A DNA stretch of 64,000 bases, taken from contig NW_025919601.1 of NCBI RefSeq assembly GCF_907164915.1, positions 1 through 64,000 of the forward strand. Reading direction: 5' to 3'. This document shows positions 39,086 to 50,269 of this stretch, one piece after another (within the stretch, counting starts at the first letter, position 1; every line of letters begins with the position of its first letter). The DNA comes from Impatiens glandulifera (taxonomy: Eukaryota; Streptophyta; Magnoliopsida; Ericales; Balsaminaceae). Position numbers and translations under genes: made by a program. Under the pieces are notes generated by a model, which worked only from the letters and a program-made list of their open reading frames with translations, made no database searches and was not told the DNA's origin.

Positions 39086-40492
39086 TACTTAACTTTATAT
39101 TATCTTTCTATATAAAATGCGTTTTACGTTTCTAGATACATGATAGGTTTATTTTGACGTAGGTTAGATTGTGCAAATTATAAGAATTTCAACTGGTTAA
39201 ATTTGTAAAAATATAAACAAATATCATATCATTAATATCAAAATTTATAAATTAAAATTTAATTTTCACAATAAACTTAGAAAATTATATTATTAATTTT
39301 TATTTTCTATAAAAAAATTTAATTTAAATTCTATTTTTTCATTAAATTTTTTCAATTATTTTTATTTACACCTTCCTTCTTTATTTTAATAAAATATAAT
39401 TTAAATTTTAAAATACATAAAAATTTTATTTTATCATATTTAACTAATTTTTATATTAAAAGTATTTTTTTAATTTATAAAAATTAAACTTTTCAAAAAA
39501 AATTATTACTTTTGTTTTTAATCAAATATAATTTAAATATTTTTAAAATAATTATAATTATTTTTATATAAATGTAATTTTTCTATAACAATTATAAGTT
39601 TAATTTAAATTTTAAATACATAAAATATTGTTTATTTTTCTTATTTATATATTTCTTATAATAAAATTAATATATATATTTAAATATTCTTATAATGTTT
39701 ATCATTAACTTTACCTTTTGAATTAAATTTTATATTCATTTTTTATAAATAAGTTATTATATTAAGTATTAAATTATTTTCATTAAATTAAAATTTTCAT
39801 TAAATTTATTAAGATTTCATTTTTTTTTATTTAATCAAAATATAATTAAAATAATTTTTTTTAATAAATCTTATTTTCATAAAATTTAAATTTGCATTTA
39901 AATTATTAAAAACTTATTTTTCATTATATTTAATATGTTTTTCTATTTAATCAAATATAATTAAAATTTAAAATACATAAAATTTTAGTAAAATTATTAT
40001 TTTAAAATTTATTTTTTTTAACATATTTATTATTCATTATATTTAAATATGATTTCTCTGTAACAAAATAAATTTTAATTTAATTTTTAAGTACATGAAA
40101 AGTATTTTGCAGTTTTTTATTATTAAGTATATTATTATTTGTTTAAATATATTTATAATATTTACAATTTATTTTAATTTTTGAATTAAACATATATTAA
40201 TTATTAATTCATAAAAATAATTTTATATTTTGCATTAAATATTAAATTTAATTTTTAATTGAAAAACTCTTATTGAGTTTTTATTATTTAACATAATTAT
40301 TTTTTATATAAATATAATTTACATATAACAAATATTATTTTATTTTTTAATTATATATTTCTTATATTTAGAATATATATTTTTTAATATTCTTTATAAC
40401 TAATTTTAAACTATGAATTTATTTGTATTTACATTAAATTTGTATTAAAATTATTAAATTTATATTTTTTCTATTTAATTAAATATAATTTA
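39086..40492. repeat. Last A+T-rich array spacer
   Basis: The array ends here. At about 40493 spacer sequence is cut by an LTR fragment (AAATAAATCTGGAGCC...). No gene is visible. Confidence 0.55.
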
Positions 40493-41243
40493 TATTTTTA
40501 AATAAATCTGGAGCCTACCAAATGATTTTTGTTTACAAATATAAAAAAATATAGAGGAAGAATATCGTACAAATAAAATAAATAATATTTTTATAATTAC
40601 GGTTGAATTTTAAATAATTTAATTTATTATTAAATATATTATTTTATTTTATATGCCGAAATAAATAAGAAAATAAATAGGCTAATATATATATATATAT
40701 ATATATTAATATTAGTTTATTTTGGCAAATAAATAGGATAAATAAAATTAATAAATATTAATTTTGATTTATTGTTTTTACAGAATTAAGGAAAATGATT
40801 AGATAAAAATGGTTACAAACTCAATGATCGGGCGTTCTTAAATGACTGGTCTTGGTGTAAAATTCTTTCAGCAATTTCTTAGAGTGGGCAAGAGAACCTA
40901 TAAATATTAGACAACGAAACCATATTAAAAAACAAGAGAAAGAAGAAAAAAAAGGAAGAGCAAGAAAAGAAAAAGAAAAGAGAGAAAATAATTTTTAGCA
41001 TTTTAGGAAGCATTTAAAATCACTGTATAAGATCTCATTTTATCTTAATTTAATTTATAAATTTCAATTTGATACATTTGGAGTTTGTTATATTTAATTT
41101 ATAATTTAATTTCTTTAAATTTAAATTACTAATTAAAATTCACTACTAACCTAATTTAAAAACTTTATTTTTTGTTGAATTAAATTTATTCTATTAATTT
41201 TATATTATAAATATTCAACTTTAAATTGTGAAATTATAACAAA
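40493..41243 (+). mobile_element. Ty3-type LTR, left part, split by the copia insertion
   Basis: Colinear with 56397-57285. It contains a TA tract (40685-40707), a TATA-like CCTATAAATATTAG near 40898 and a purine-rich GAGAAAGAAG leader, so it has promoter-like LTR anatomy. It is 5'-truncated relative to the sister LTR, which begins TGCAGACAC at 56360. The remainder continues at 51852. Confidence 0.65.
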
Positions 41244-42286
41244 TTGATAGGATCGGTTTTATCGTTAGAGACGGGGTCTGGCTAAGGATGAAGGCTTATG
41301 AAAAATGGTTTGATAGAAATCCTGTTAGGGATTAATATCTCTTTCTATTTTACCCAAACTTGTGTAAACACTTGAAACAGATTTAAGGCGGAATTGTTTA
41401 CTTGGGTTTGAAGCACGAGATGAAATTTGAAAAGATGACAGAAATGAAGAACACAACAGTTTGTTTATGGATGTTCGGAGAAACTCTCCTACGTCACCCC
41501 TTCTTCCAACCACCGGAAGGATTCACTATAAGATGATAAGAATCAAATATAGTTTACACAAACTTAGCTCACTATTGAACAAAACACTTTTTGTTCAATT
41601 TACAAAATGAAGAATATCACTCAGCTAAGGTGCTTTGATTCTAGCTCTCTCTCTCGATTCACACACAGTACAATCAGAAAGAAGCTTCACAGAATAAGTT
41701 CAGTAAGCAAGATGATTGAGTAGTCTCTCTCTCTGCAAAATCAGAATGCTTGTTCGTTCGGAAAAATTCTTAAGGCGAAAGTCACTTCTTCGTCTGTTGT
41801 CCTTAGGATTTGTTAAATACTAAGCAGGAGCTAACGATCGAATCTTCAAAATGATACGTGGCACTCTTCCATTTGAAAGCCTCCATTGTACACAGCAGGT
41901 TCTGAGCATAAGAATCGTAGTCGTACCGAACTGGTAATGCGTCGAATATTCCATTAGGGATGTACCTGCAAAACGGGTAATGTGAGGAAAATTCTCTTAC
42001 GTGGCATTCCTTGATTGGATGCATATAGCTGTTGTACTAATATTCACAAGAAAATGGAGCAGAAGTAGGGTACAGCCATAGCAAGTGGGTAGGAGAAATG
42101 CTAGATTCAAGCGTACTGATTAAACAGAGCATTAGACGTATTTCAGTTAGACGGATTTGTGAAAATCAGTCTAATGAAATAAGTCAACTCCTTCTAATAA
42201 AAAGTGTCTATTAGACCGCCTGGTCTAATAAAATTAGACTCGCGTCTAATAAAAATAATCATTAGACGGGTACGTTTAACTCCACT

Positions 42287-43053
42287 GAGTTAGACTACAC
42301 GTCTAATTCCGGTTCTACCTCAGACTTATCTGAAGGAGTTAGACTCACGTCTAACTTTCACTAATTAGACTACCCGTCTAATTATTAAATAACCATTAGA
42401 CCGACACGTCTAACTCTCACTGAGTTAGACTGACGCGTCTAATTCCGGTTCTACCTCAGACTAATCTGAAGGCGTTAGACTCACGTCTAACTTTCACTAA
42501 TTAGACTACACGTCTAATTATTAAATAACCATTAGACCGACACGTCTAACTCTCACTGAGTTAGACTGACGCGTCTAATTCCAGTTCTATCTCAGACTAA
42601 TCTGAAAGAGTTAGACTCACGTCTAACTTTCACTAATTAGACAACCCGTCTAATTATTAAATAATCATTAGACCGACACGTCTAACTCTCACTGAGTTAG
42701 ACTGACGCGTCTAATTCCGGTTCTACCTCAGACTTGTCTGAAGGAGTTAGACTCGCGTCTAACTTTCACTAATTATTAAATAACCATTAGACCAACACGT
42801 CTAACTCTCACTGAGTTAGACTGACACGTCTAATTCTGGTTCTACCTCACACTTGTCTGAAGGAGTTAGACTCGCGTCTAACTTTCACTAATTAGACAAC
42901 CCGTCTAATTATTAAATAACCACTAGACCGACACGTCTAACTCTTACTGAGTTAGACTGACGCGTCTAATTCCGGTTCTACCTCAGACTTGTCTGAAGTA
43001 GTTAGACTCGCGTCTAACTTTCACTAATTAGACAACCCGTCTAATTATTAAAT
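42287..43053. repeat. 137-bp tandem array of palindromes, left LTR (about 5 units)
   Basis: Each unit of about 137 bp strings together inverted repeats: GTCTAACTC/GAGTTAGAC with a 5-nt loop, TTAGAC/GTCTAA around TGACGC, TCAGA/TCTGA, TTAGAC/GTCTAA around TCAC, and TTAGAC/GTCTAA around TACCC or AACCC. One unit near 42770 is shortened. The right LTR has about seven units. Confidence 0.85.
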
Positions 43054-43530
43054 ATATTAGACTACACGTCTAACTCCGATGAGTTAGACTTGTACGTCTG
43101 ATTCTATTAGACTCACGTCTAATTCCGTGTATTCATTAGACTATCCGTCTAATTCTTTACATCTATTAGACTTACACGTCTAACTCCGATGAGTTAGACT
43201 GTACGTCTAATTCTATTAGACTCACGTCTAATTCCTCGTATTCATTAGACTATCCGTCTAATTCTTTACATCTATTAGACTTACACGTCTAACTCCGATG
43301 AGTTAGACTGTACGTCTAATTCTATTAGACTTGCGGCTAATTCTATTAGACTCTCGTCTAATTCCGTGTATTCATTAGACTATCCGTCTAATTCTTTACA
43401 TCTATTAGACTTACACGTCTAACTCCGATGAGTTAGACTGTACGTCTAATTCTATTAGACTTGCGTCTAATTTACACGTCTATTAGACTGCACGTCTAAC
43501 TCCGATGAGTTAGACTGTGCGTCTAATTTT
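43054..43530. repeat. Second palindrome array (about 108-bp period), left LTR
   Basis: A related but distinct unit containing ATTCATTAGACTATCCGTCT is present three times (anchors near 43129, 43230, 43366), against two in the right LTR. It uses the same TTAGAC/GTCTAA half sites, plus GTCTAACTC/GAGTTAGAC around CGAT. Confidence 0.8.
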
Positions 43531-43692
43531 ATGCGAATGAAAATCAACATCGGTCTAATGGCCATCATTATATCCAAGTCAGATAATATGTTGTCTCAAT
43601 ACACCTGTATCAAAACTCATAAATTATTTCATCATCAAAATATCAGTGGGTAAATTATTTCAACACTTAGTCAAAATAATTTGACCCAACAA

Positions 43693-43705
43693 TTTCCCCC
43701 TTTTT
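43693..43705 (-). other. Polypurine tract
   Basis: On the minus strand AAAAAGGGGGAAA lies directly upstream of the 3' LTR, the usual plus-strand primer of LTR retrotransposons. Confidence 0.85.
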
Positions 43706-43856
43706 GATGAAGAAATTGCACACCTGCAGACATATATCAAGACATGCATTCACAAACACCTTGTTCACTTACACCATTCATCCAAAAAGAACCAGTATTC
43801 GGAAAATTATCAAGAAACCATGTTCAATAAAGTTTAACAGAGTAAAAGAAGAGAGA

Positions 43857-46800
43857 TCATTGTTCTTCCCTTTTCACTCGAGGATCGGTTGGACTCATCT
43901 CTTGCCCGGGAAGCATGTTCATGAAATGAGGATATCCGCGACCACCACGACCTCCTGCATTCGATCTTCCTCCACGCTCACCAGCACTGGCACGTTCTCC
44001 TTGATCGACATTTGAAAGCCTACTTCGGCCAACACCACTTCTTCCTCCACGTTCAGCACCGCTTCGACTACCACCTATCTTGGTTGGCCTAGGATTGTCA
44101 TCAGTACTTGGGGCCCGCCTGGATCTTGTCCCGGTTGACACACCATCATTTCTCCTGCTTGATTCACCTTGAATTGGTTGAGGTTGAGCACCTTCAGCAT
44201 TGCCTAAAGCATCCTCCTTTGCTTGAAACTTTCTAGCAATGGTTTCAGCAAATGCTTGACGTTCATTATCATTTCTGCTCATGCAACCCTGCATTTTTAC
44301 CATCTGATTCTTCACCAGACTGAATTCATCCATGGTTTCCTTGTGGCATTCGTCATTGACATGCCTCTCAATGTCAAACAGTTCACTTTAGCGGCTGAAG
44401 CATTCCTTTTCAAACTTTGCAAACTTTACATTCGAGACATGGGTCTCATAAGTGTTCATCTTCAAGGTCTTATCCAGCTCATTTAGGATCTTGAGAATAT
44501 TGCCAAAGTTTGCTCTTTCCTCTTCCCTGGAGATCATTGTCTGACACATAGTCTTCTGCATTGAGGAGATCATAGACCTCATAGATCTTAACATTTTATT
44601 TCCTCCAGCAGATGAACCTTCGTGAGAAGACACTTCTTCAGACTCTGCTGCCATACTTTGAATAGGCTCGAAGTCTGTATGAACCTGCAAGGATTGCTCC
44701 CGCTGATTCATTTCAGCATTCTCAACAGCTTTATCTTGATCTTCTTCTTCAACTTCTTTTTGTGCTCTTTCAAATTTTTCGAGCAGATTTCCAGAATAGT
44801 GACGGGGAATGTTGATGTTTTCGTGAACACTTCCCACAACGCCATCGGGAAATAGATAGGTCTTGTCGAACTTTGGTTGTTCATCCTGTTCCTCCTCAGA
44901 CGAGGAACTTTCTTCTTCACCATCTTTTCCTTTAGAGGGTTCCCCCTCAGTTCTTGCAGTTTATGGCTGAGTGACCTCAGCCAATTTCTCTTGAGCACCC
45001 TCTGTTCTCGCAACAGGGGTTATAATGGCATTTTCTTCAATAGGAGCTTTCAAAGCCTCCTTTGTTACATCTTCTATGATCACTTCTTCAACGTTTGTCT
45101 CAAGAGCTTGTTTAGGCTCTTGAACATTTACCATTCCTTCATCTTCGTTTGGAAGCTCTTGAGCAGGATGATCTTGAATGCGTCTCTCTTCGGCAGAAAT
45201 GTTCCCGAATTCGATTAGGAGGACAGCATCTGATTCATCAGCATCTGGAATATCCATTGCTTCTTCTTCGTTTAGAGGTTCTGCGCCAGAGCAATCGGCG
45301 CTATGAATGTATCTGGAAGCAGCAGAGACATAGTTTTCCATGATATCATTCAACTTTTTCAACACTTTTTCTTCAACATCAGCTCCTTTTGCGTCAGGGT
45401 TGAAGTTAGCTTTCCTGGCTTCATAGATTGGAAACAAAGTTTTTCCAAGAATGCAAGCTTCCACCAGTTCTCTCTTATTCAGAGCTTCACTAACATCTGA
45501 AGTTCTTGCCCATTTCAGGACTTTCTTCTCATTTGCCACTCTCTTCTTCCATTCTTTGGTTATGGCAGCGTTAGATAGAGAGTCGTTGTACTTAAAGGAC
45601 AGCCTCTCAATACGCCAGGAATCATAGACTTCTAACTTTTCAGCAGAAAGAACTTTCACTTGATCCAGAATAAGATCAACGATACCTCTTGCTTCAGATA
45701 CCTTCTCAGGAGCTTGAAATGCAATGGATTTCCCTTTTCCAACAACCTCTACAGGTTTTGGGGTTGGTCTGGGTTCACCAATTACAATTCCTCTTGTCCC
45801 TTTTCTGGCCCATAACAGTTCAAAGGCAGATTGGGGTTTCAAGCAGAACTCAGTAGGGAGCTCTCCACAGACAATTTTTTCAACCACCAAGGAATCCTTG
45901 GGAGCAAGAATATTGGGTTCACCAGCAACAAGGGTAAGCACAGCACCTTGTTCTAGTTTCGACGACTCTGTAGCACCGGCGGCTACATGATCAGATAGAG
46001 TAACAGGAGACTCCGCCCTGTTAATAGTTTCAACATTTGGACTGGCTGACTCAACAGCAGGCCCTTCAGCAAAATCTCTCAGAGGAGAGAAAACAGATTC
46101 AGCTTGTTCCACTTCAGGAACATCAAATTTTGGCACAACAGCCAAAGATTTAGAAGACTTTACCTTGGCAGATTTAGACGCGCGGGGCGCCTTTGTCTTC
46201 TTCTCCTTTGAGGCACAGGACCTCGAAGGTTTCCTCAAATAAGTTGAGGGAGTGGATAACGATGTCATTGGGGTTGCAGCAAGTACGCCTGGACCTTGCT
46301 TCACCCTTGAATCAACAGATTATGTGTCTTTCTGATTTGGGCTTTTCATGCTGGAGGAACTGGCCTCCGATTCGTTCACAGTTCTGGTTCTCTTTGCTCC
46401 TGTTGATAGAACAGAAGCAAAGGGCTTTGATCGGGTGGAAGGCCTTCCACCAGTCTGGAAACTAGAAGCCCCAGATGCAGACTCTAGGTTGCTCTTCATC
46501 CTAGTCAGAGTGCTGGCCACCGTAAAGGCAGTAAAAGCTCTTGGAGAGTTGATCTGCGCCGGTTCACCAACAGGAACTCCCAAGAACTTCAACAAGTGAC
46601 TCAGTTGAGCCGCATACGTGATACTCTCCTTGTTCGTCTGGCTGATAGAGTAACACAGATTCTGAAAGAGGGTGTGACCCCAGTTCACTTGGATCCCTTT
46701 AAAAATGGCGCACATATAGTCAAAACGGTCTTGACTATAGAGATTGAAGGAGCCAGCCTTCCCTTGCAACGCCTTCGCCACCACGTCGTTTAGAAGAATG

Positions 46801-47198
46801 AAGTGGGGTTTGAATACCTTCTTGTATCCATTTACATGGATTTTAGAACCGTCAGCAGAGAAGGAAGTCTTCATTTCCTCCATGATTTCTGAAGGGAGCA
46901 CCAAGTCGAACAGATGACCCTCCGTCGGAAGTTCAAAGAACTCCGCATAAACCGCTTCGTCAAAGGAGATCTCCTTTCCGTTGACTGTTGCTACGATGGA
47001 ATCATCCACCATAAATGTCGTCTTAAAGAACTCGCGAACTTCGTCTTCATAGAAGATGAACGGTCCGTCTAGATACTTCCTCAACCCAGAATATTATAGG
47101 GTTTGGAACATCTTTACCACCTCCGGTTGATCAAAAGAGTACACCGATGGAAAGTTCACCTGTAGAGTACAGTGACCAAGAGTGATTTTCTTCACCAT
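43857..47198 (-). pseudogene. Second ORF of the copia element, 1,114 codons with four in-frame TAA stops
   Basis: Open pieces at 47084-46320, 46304-44961, 44837-44388 and 44333-43857 all lie in one frame. Extending upstream gives ATG at 47198 (MVKKITLGHC). The stops are TAA at 47096-47094, 46322-46320, 44963-44961 and 44390-44388, with no frameshift. The first 250 residues (YSQDRFDYMCAIFKGIQVNW, LFQNLCYSISQTNKES) resemble an uncharacterised protein family I remember from Lamiales retrotransposons. The middle is Ser/Ala/Glu/Pro-rich and probably disordered. Next come a helical part rich in Glu and Lys, an acidic stretch, a coiled-coil-like region, and an Arg/Gly-rich C-terminus (RGGRSGVGRSR, GGRGGRGYPHF) that could bind nucleic acid. 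Function is unknown. Confidence 0.75.
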
Positions 47199-47316
47199 TT
47201 TGAGAGAATGTGAAACGACACGATATTTCAGAGAGATTTAGTGATAGAAATGCAAGAAAGCTAGGGTTCTTAGAGATTTCGAGAGATTGAAAGTTTTCAA
47301 AATCATGCAGTAATGT

Positions 47317-47326
47317 CCTTATATAG
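47317..47326 (-). promoter_or_regulatory. TATA box ahead of the second ORF
   Basis: CTATATAAGG on the minus strand lies about 120 bp upstream of ATG 47198. A pyrimidine-rich leader with CTCTCTTC-type runs lies between them, and the start context is AAAATGG. This looks like an internal RNA polymerase II promoter separate from the LTR promoter. Confidence 0.55.
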
Positions 47327-47524
47327 AAGAGAGATGGAAATACAGAATAACCGTCTATTCTAGGGGTATGGCCCATTAATAAATGTTAGACGTCCTTTTT
47401 CAAGAAATCATCATTAGAAATGAGGATATATCAGTCATTTTCTCTAAACTTGATAGACATGTGTCTTCATGTTATTAAGAGATGACTATTTAATGTTTTG
47501 AGCGGGAAAAGCAGGTAACTCTCA

Positions 47525-47850
47525 ACGTGTGACAGTTGTCCTTGATCAGTCTAATCGACACGTAGTTAGACGTTTTTCTTACTTCACAAATCCAATATAA
47601 CACAGCGTCTATTAGACGGATGAGTGTATTAGACGCATACGTCTAATTCCGTGTTTATAACAAATCCGTCTAATGATTATTAGACGTGTACGTCTAATTC
47701 CGCATAAACACCACGTGTTTGACGTGTGTTTATTAGACGTGAGCATCCTTTTACTCAAGACGTAAAAACATCTAACGTCTATTAGACGTGTCCGTCTAAT
47801 TGCGTAGGTATAACACCTCAACATATAGACTTAGATGTATAGATTGTGAG
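47525..47850. repeat. Interior patch of TTAGAC/GTCTAA palindromes
   Basis: Half sites of the LTR palindromes recur here (TTAGACGCATACGTCTAA, TTAGACGTGTACGTCTAA, TTAGACGTGTCCGTCTAA), 200-500 bp upstream of the second ORF. Unlike the LTR copies they are not in a regular tandem. The stretch from 47850 to 48091 holds an AATAAA (minus strand, near 48030) that could end gag transcripts. Confidence 0.75.
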
Positions 47851-48091
47851 CAAAAATACGTCTAAGTACATACCGTTTCTTTTAGACACCCTTGTCTAGC
47901 TAGACCGATTAAGGATATTCATCTAGAGAATATCTTTAATTCCAAAAAGAATTTTCTTCTCACAATGATTATGGACATTAGAGTTTTATAAACAATTTTT
48001 GTGGTCTAAAGACCAAAAATATTTTTAACAAATAAAAACATTTATTCTTCCAGAATGGCAAGTGCCATTGTTGATCTTCCAAGATGTGTAC

Positions 48092-49198
48092 TCAGTTGAG
48101 TACTCTTCTAGCTTCCTTCCTGCTATCCTCCTGCATCACCATAGTTTCCTGAGTTCCTTCCTCATCTTCTCTGGCCATGAAGCAAGCCACGTCCTCTTCA
48201 TCACTTTCACTAGATGAGAAGTACGAGCCACGGCTGCTTCCTCTGTTCTTTTTGTCACCAGCTATAAGAGCCTTCAGCTCTTTTCCATCTTCCTTGGCAT
48301 CTTCACACTTTGGCTTCCGCCATTCCGATGCATAATGACCTTTAATACCACAGTTAAAACAAGTAACATTAGCTTTAGATCTTTTATTATCATTAGAATT
48401 TGAAGAGTTTGAGTTAAAATTGCTCTTCTTCATGAAGTCGCCAAACTTCTTCACAAAGAGAGACATGGCATCGCTGCTCAGCTGCTGAGCTGCCATCTTC
48501 ACGTCAGGAACGGTTGGTGGCTCTTCAGCGGTCACCAGCGCCTTAGCAATGATAACGGACGAGGGTTGATCTTCTTCCATCCTACAGTTCAGCTCGAACT
48601 CATAGGCCTTGAGGTCAGCGAAGAGATCAAAGAGAGAGATCTTGCTCAGATCTTTGGATTCTCTCATCGCCATAGTCTTTATGTCCCATTCCCTTGGAAG
48701 AGCATGCATGACCTTGATAGCAAGCTCCCGATTGCTATAAGTCTTGCTTAGGATGGACAGAGAGGAGACGATCTTGCTGAATCTGGTGTCGAAATCGTTC
48801 ATTGTTTCACCAGGACGCATTTTGAAGCTATCGAACTGTTGAGTGGCAACCATGATCTTGTTTTCCTTGGTTTTCTCGTTGCCCTCACACAGTTGAGTGA
48901 GTCTGTCCCAGACCTCCTTGGCAGTGTCACATTCGATGATGTAGTTGAACATACTGTCATCGAGAGATCTGTACAGAACATCAAGAGCCATATTGTTGAG
49001 ATTGTTCTGCCTCTTTTCATCAGCGGTCCAGTCGGCCTTTTCTTTGTCGATCTTGATAGGACCTTCGGTGACAACACTCCACATGTCATCATGAAGAGAA
49101 GAGAGATGAGCACGAACTCTTTTCTTCCAAACAATGTAGTTTTCGCGAGAGAAGGTTGGAATGGCTGTAGCACTGGCATCTTTGGGTATGTTCGACAT
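48092..49198 (-). CDS. gag: Copia gag protein (UBN2/retrotran_gag type), 368 aa
   Basis: Nucleocapsid/capsid protein of the element, which packages its RNA in cytoplasmic particles. ATG 49198 lies about 30 nt past the PBS, the usual place for copia gag. Residues 15-60 show FSRENYIVWKKRVRAHL and a conserved WTADEK segment. Residues 70-215 form the helical UBN2-type gag domain (AKEVWDRL, RPGETMNDFDTRF, ALPREWD). A CCHC zinc knuckle at 280-293 reads CFNCGIKGHYASEW: the fourth ligand Cys is replaced by Trp (TGG), which should weaken zinc and RNA binding. An acidic tail ends in a stop with no protease continuing. The reading frame is otherwise intact over 368 codons. Confidence 0.88.
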   Translation of the reverse strand: MSNIPKDASATAIPTFSRENYIVWKKRVRAHLSSLHDDMWSVVTEGPIKIDKEKADWTADEKRQNNLNNMALDVLYRSLDDSMFNYIIECDTAKEVWDRLTQLCEGNEKTKENKIMVATQQFDSFKMRPGETMNDFDTRFSKIVSSLSILSKTYSNRELAIKVMHALPREWDIKTMAMRESKDLSKISLFDLFADLKAYEFELNCRMEEDQPSSVIIAKALVTAEEPPTVPDVKMAAQQLSSDAMSLFVKKFGDFMKKSNFNSNSSNSNDNKRSKANVTCFNCGIKGHYASEWRKPKCEDAKEDGKELKALIAGDKKNRGSSRGSYFSSSESDEEDVACFMAREDEEGTQETMVMQEDSRKEARRVLN

Positions 49199-49225
49199 AT
49201 TTCAGGAAAGGCTTGAGAATAGAAA

Positions 49226-49241
49226 CAGGGCTCTGATACTA
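49226..49241 (-). other. Primer-binding site (tRNA-iMet type)
   Basis: On the minus strand TAGTATCAGAGCCCTG follows the LTR end after two bases. It matches the plant copia consensus TGGTATCAGAGC except for G to A at position 2. This fixes the orientation of the element. Confidence 0.9.
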
Positions 49242-50269
49242 ATTGATAGGATCGGCTTTATAGTTAGAGACGGGGGTCTGGCTAAGGATGAAGGCTTATG
49301 AAAAACGGTTTGATAGAAATCCTATTAGGGATTAATATTTATTTCTATTCTACGTAAACTTGTGTAAACACTTGAAACAGATTCAAGGCGGAATTGTTTA
49401 CTTGGGTTTGAAGCACGAGATGAAATATGAAAAGATGACAGAAATGAAGAACACAACAGTTTGTTTATGGATGTTCGGAGAAACTCTCCTACGTCACCCC
49501 TTCTTCCAACCACCGGAAGGATTCACTATAAGATGATAAGAATCAAATATAGTTTACACAAACTTAGCTCACTATTGAACAAAACACTTTTTGTTCAATT
49601 TACAAAAATGAAGAATATCACTCAGCTAAGGTGCTTTGATTCTAGCTCTCTCTCTCGATTCACACACAGTACAATCAGAAAGAAGCTTCACAGAATAAGT
49701 TCAGTAAGCAAGATGATTGAGTAGTCTCTCTCTCTGCAAAATCAGAATGCTTGTTCGTTCGGCAAAATTCTTAAGGCGAAAGTCACTTCTTCGTCTTTAT
49801 CCTTAGGATTTGTTAAATACTGAGCAGGAGCTAACGGTCGAATCTTAAAGAATGATATGTGGCAGTCTTCCATTGGAAAGCATCCATTGTACACAGCAGG
49901 TTCTGAGCACAAGGATCGTGGCCGTACCGAACTGGTAGTGCACTGAATATTCCATCAGGGATGTAACTGCAAAACGGGTAATGTGAAGAAAATTCTCTTA
50001 CGTGGAATTCCTTGATTGGATGCATATAGATGTTGTACTAATCTTCACAAGAAAGTGGAGCAGAAGTAGGGTACAGCTATAGCACGTGGGTAGGAGAAAT
50101 GCTAGATTCAAGCGTACTGCTTAAACAGAGCATTAGACGTATTTCAGTTAGACGGATTTGTGAAAATCAGTCTAATGAAATAAGTCAACTCCTTCTAATG
50201 AAAAGCGTCTATTAGACCGCCTGGTCTAATAGAATTAGACTCGCGTCTAATAAAAATAACCATTAGACG

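Larger units (their letters stand above)
41244..43691 (-). repeat. 3' LTR of the copia element (about 2.45 kb)
   Basis: In element orientation it begins TGTTGGGTCAAATT and ends CCGATCCTATCA. It aligns along its length with 49243-51851 except for the number of tandem units. Two short frames inside it (around 41325-41513 and 41803-42024) recur in the other LTR only because the LTRs were identical at insertion. Confidence 0.9.

Noticed and set aside
41325..42024. Short minus-strand frames inside the left LTR, conserved in the right LTR (49325-49513, 49831-50025)
   Set aside because: LTRs are identical when inserted, so conservation says nothing about coding. Their length and composition are ordinary.
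42287..43530. CRISPR-like look of regular repeats in the LTR
   Set aside because: A plant retrotransposon LTR with degenerate palindromic tandem units and no unique spacers; not a CRISPR array.
43704..46793. Several plus-strand frames of 60-113 codons opposite the second ORF
   Set aside because: All overlap the long minus-strand frame, which has family resemblance and a continuous phase.
48566..49216. Plus- and minus-strand frames overlapping gag in other phases
   Set aside because: Shadows of the gag coding sequence.
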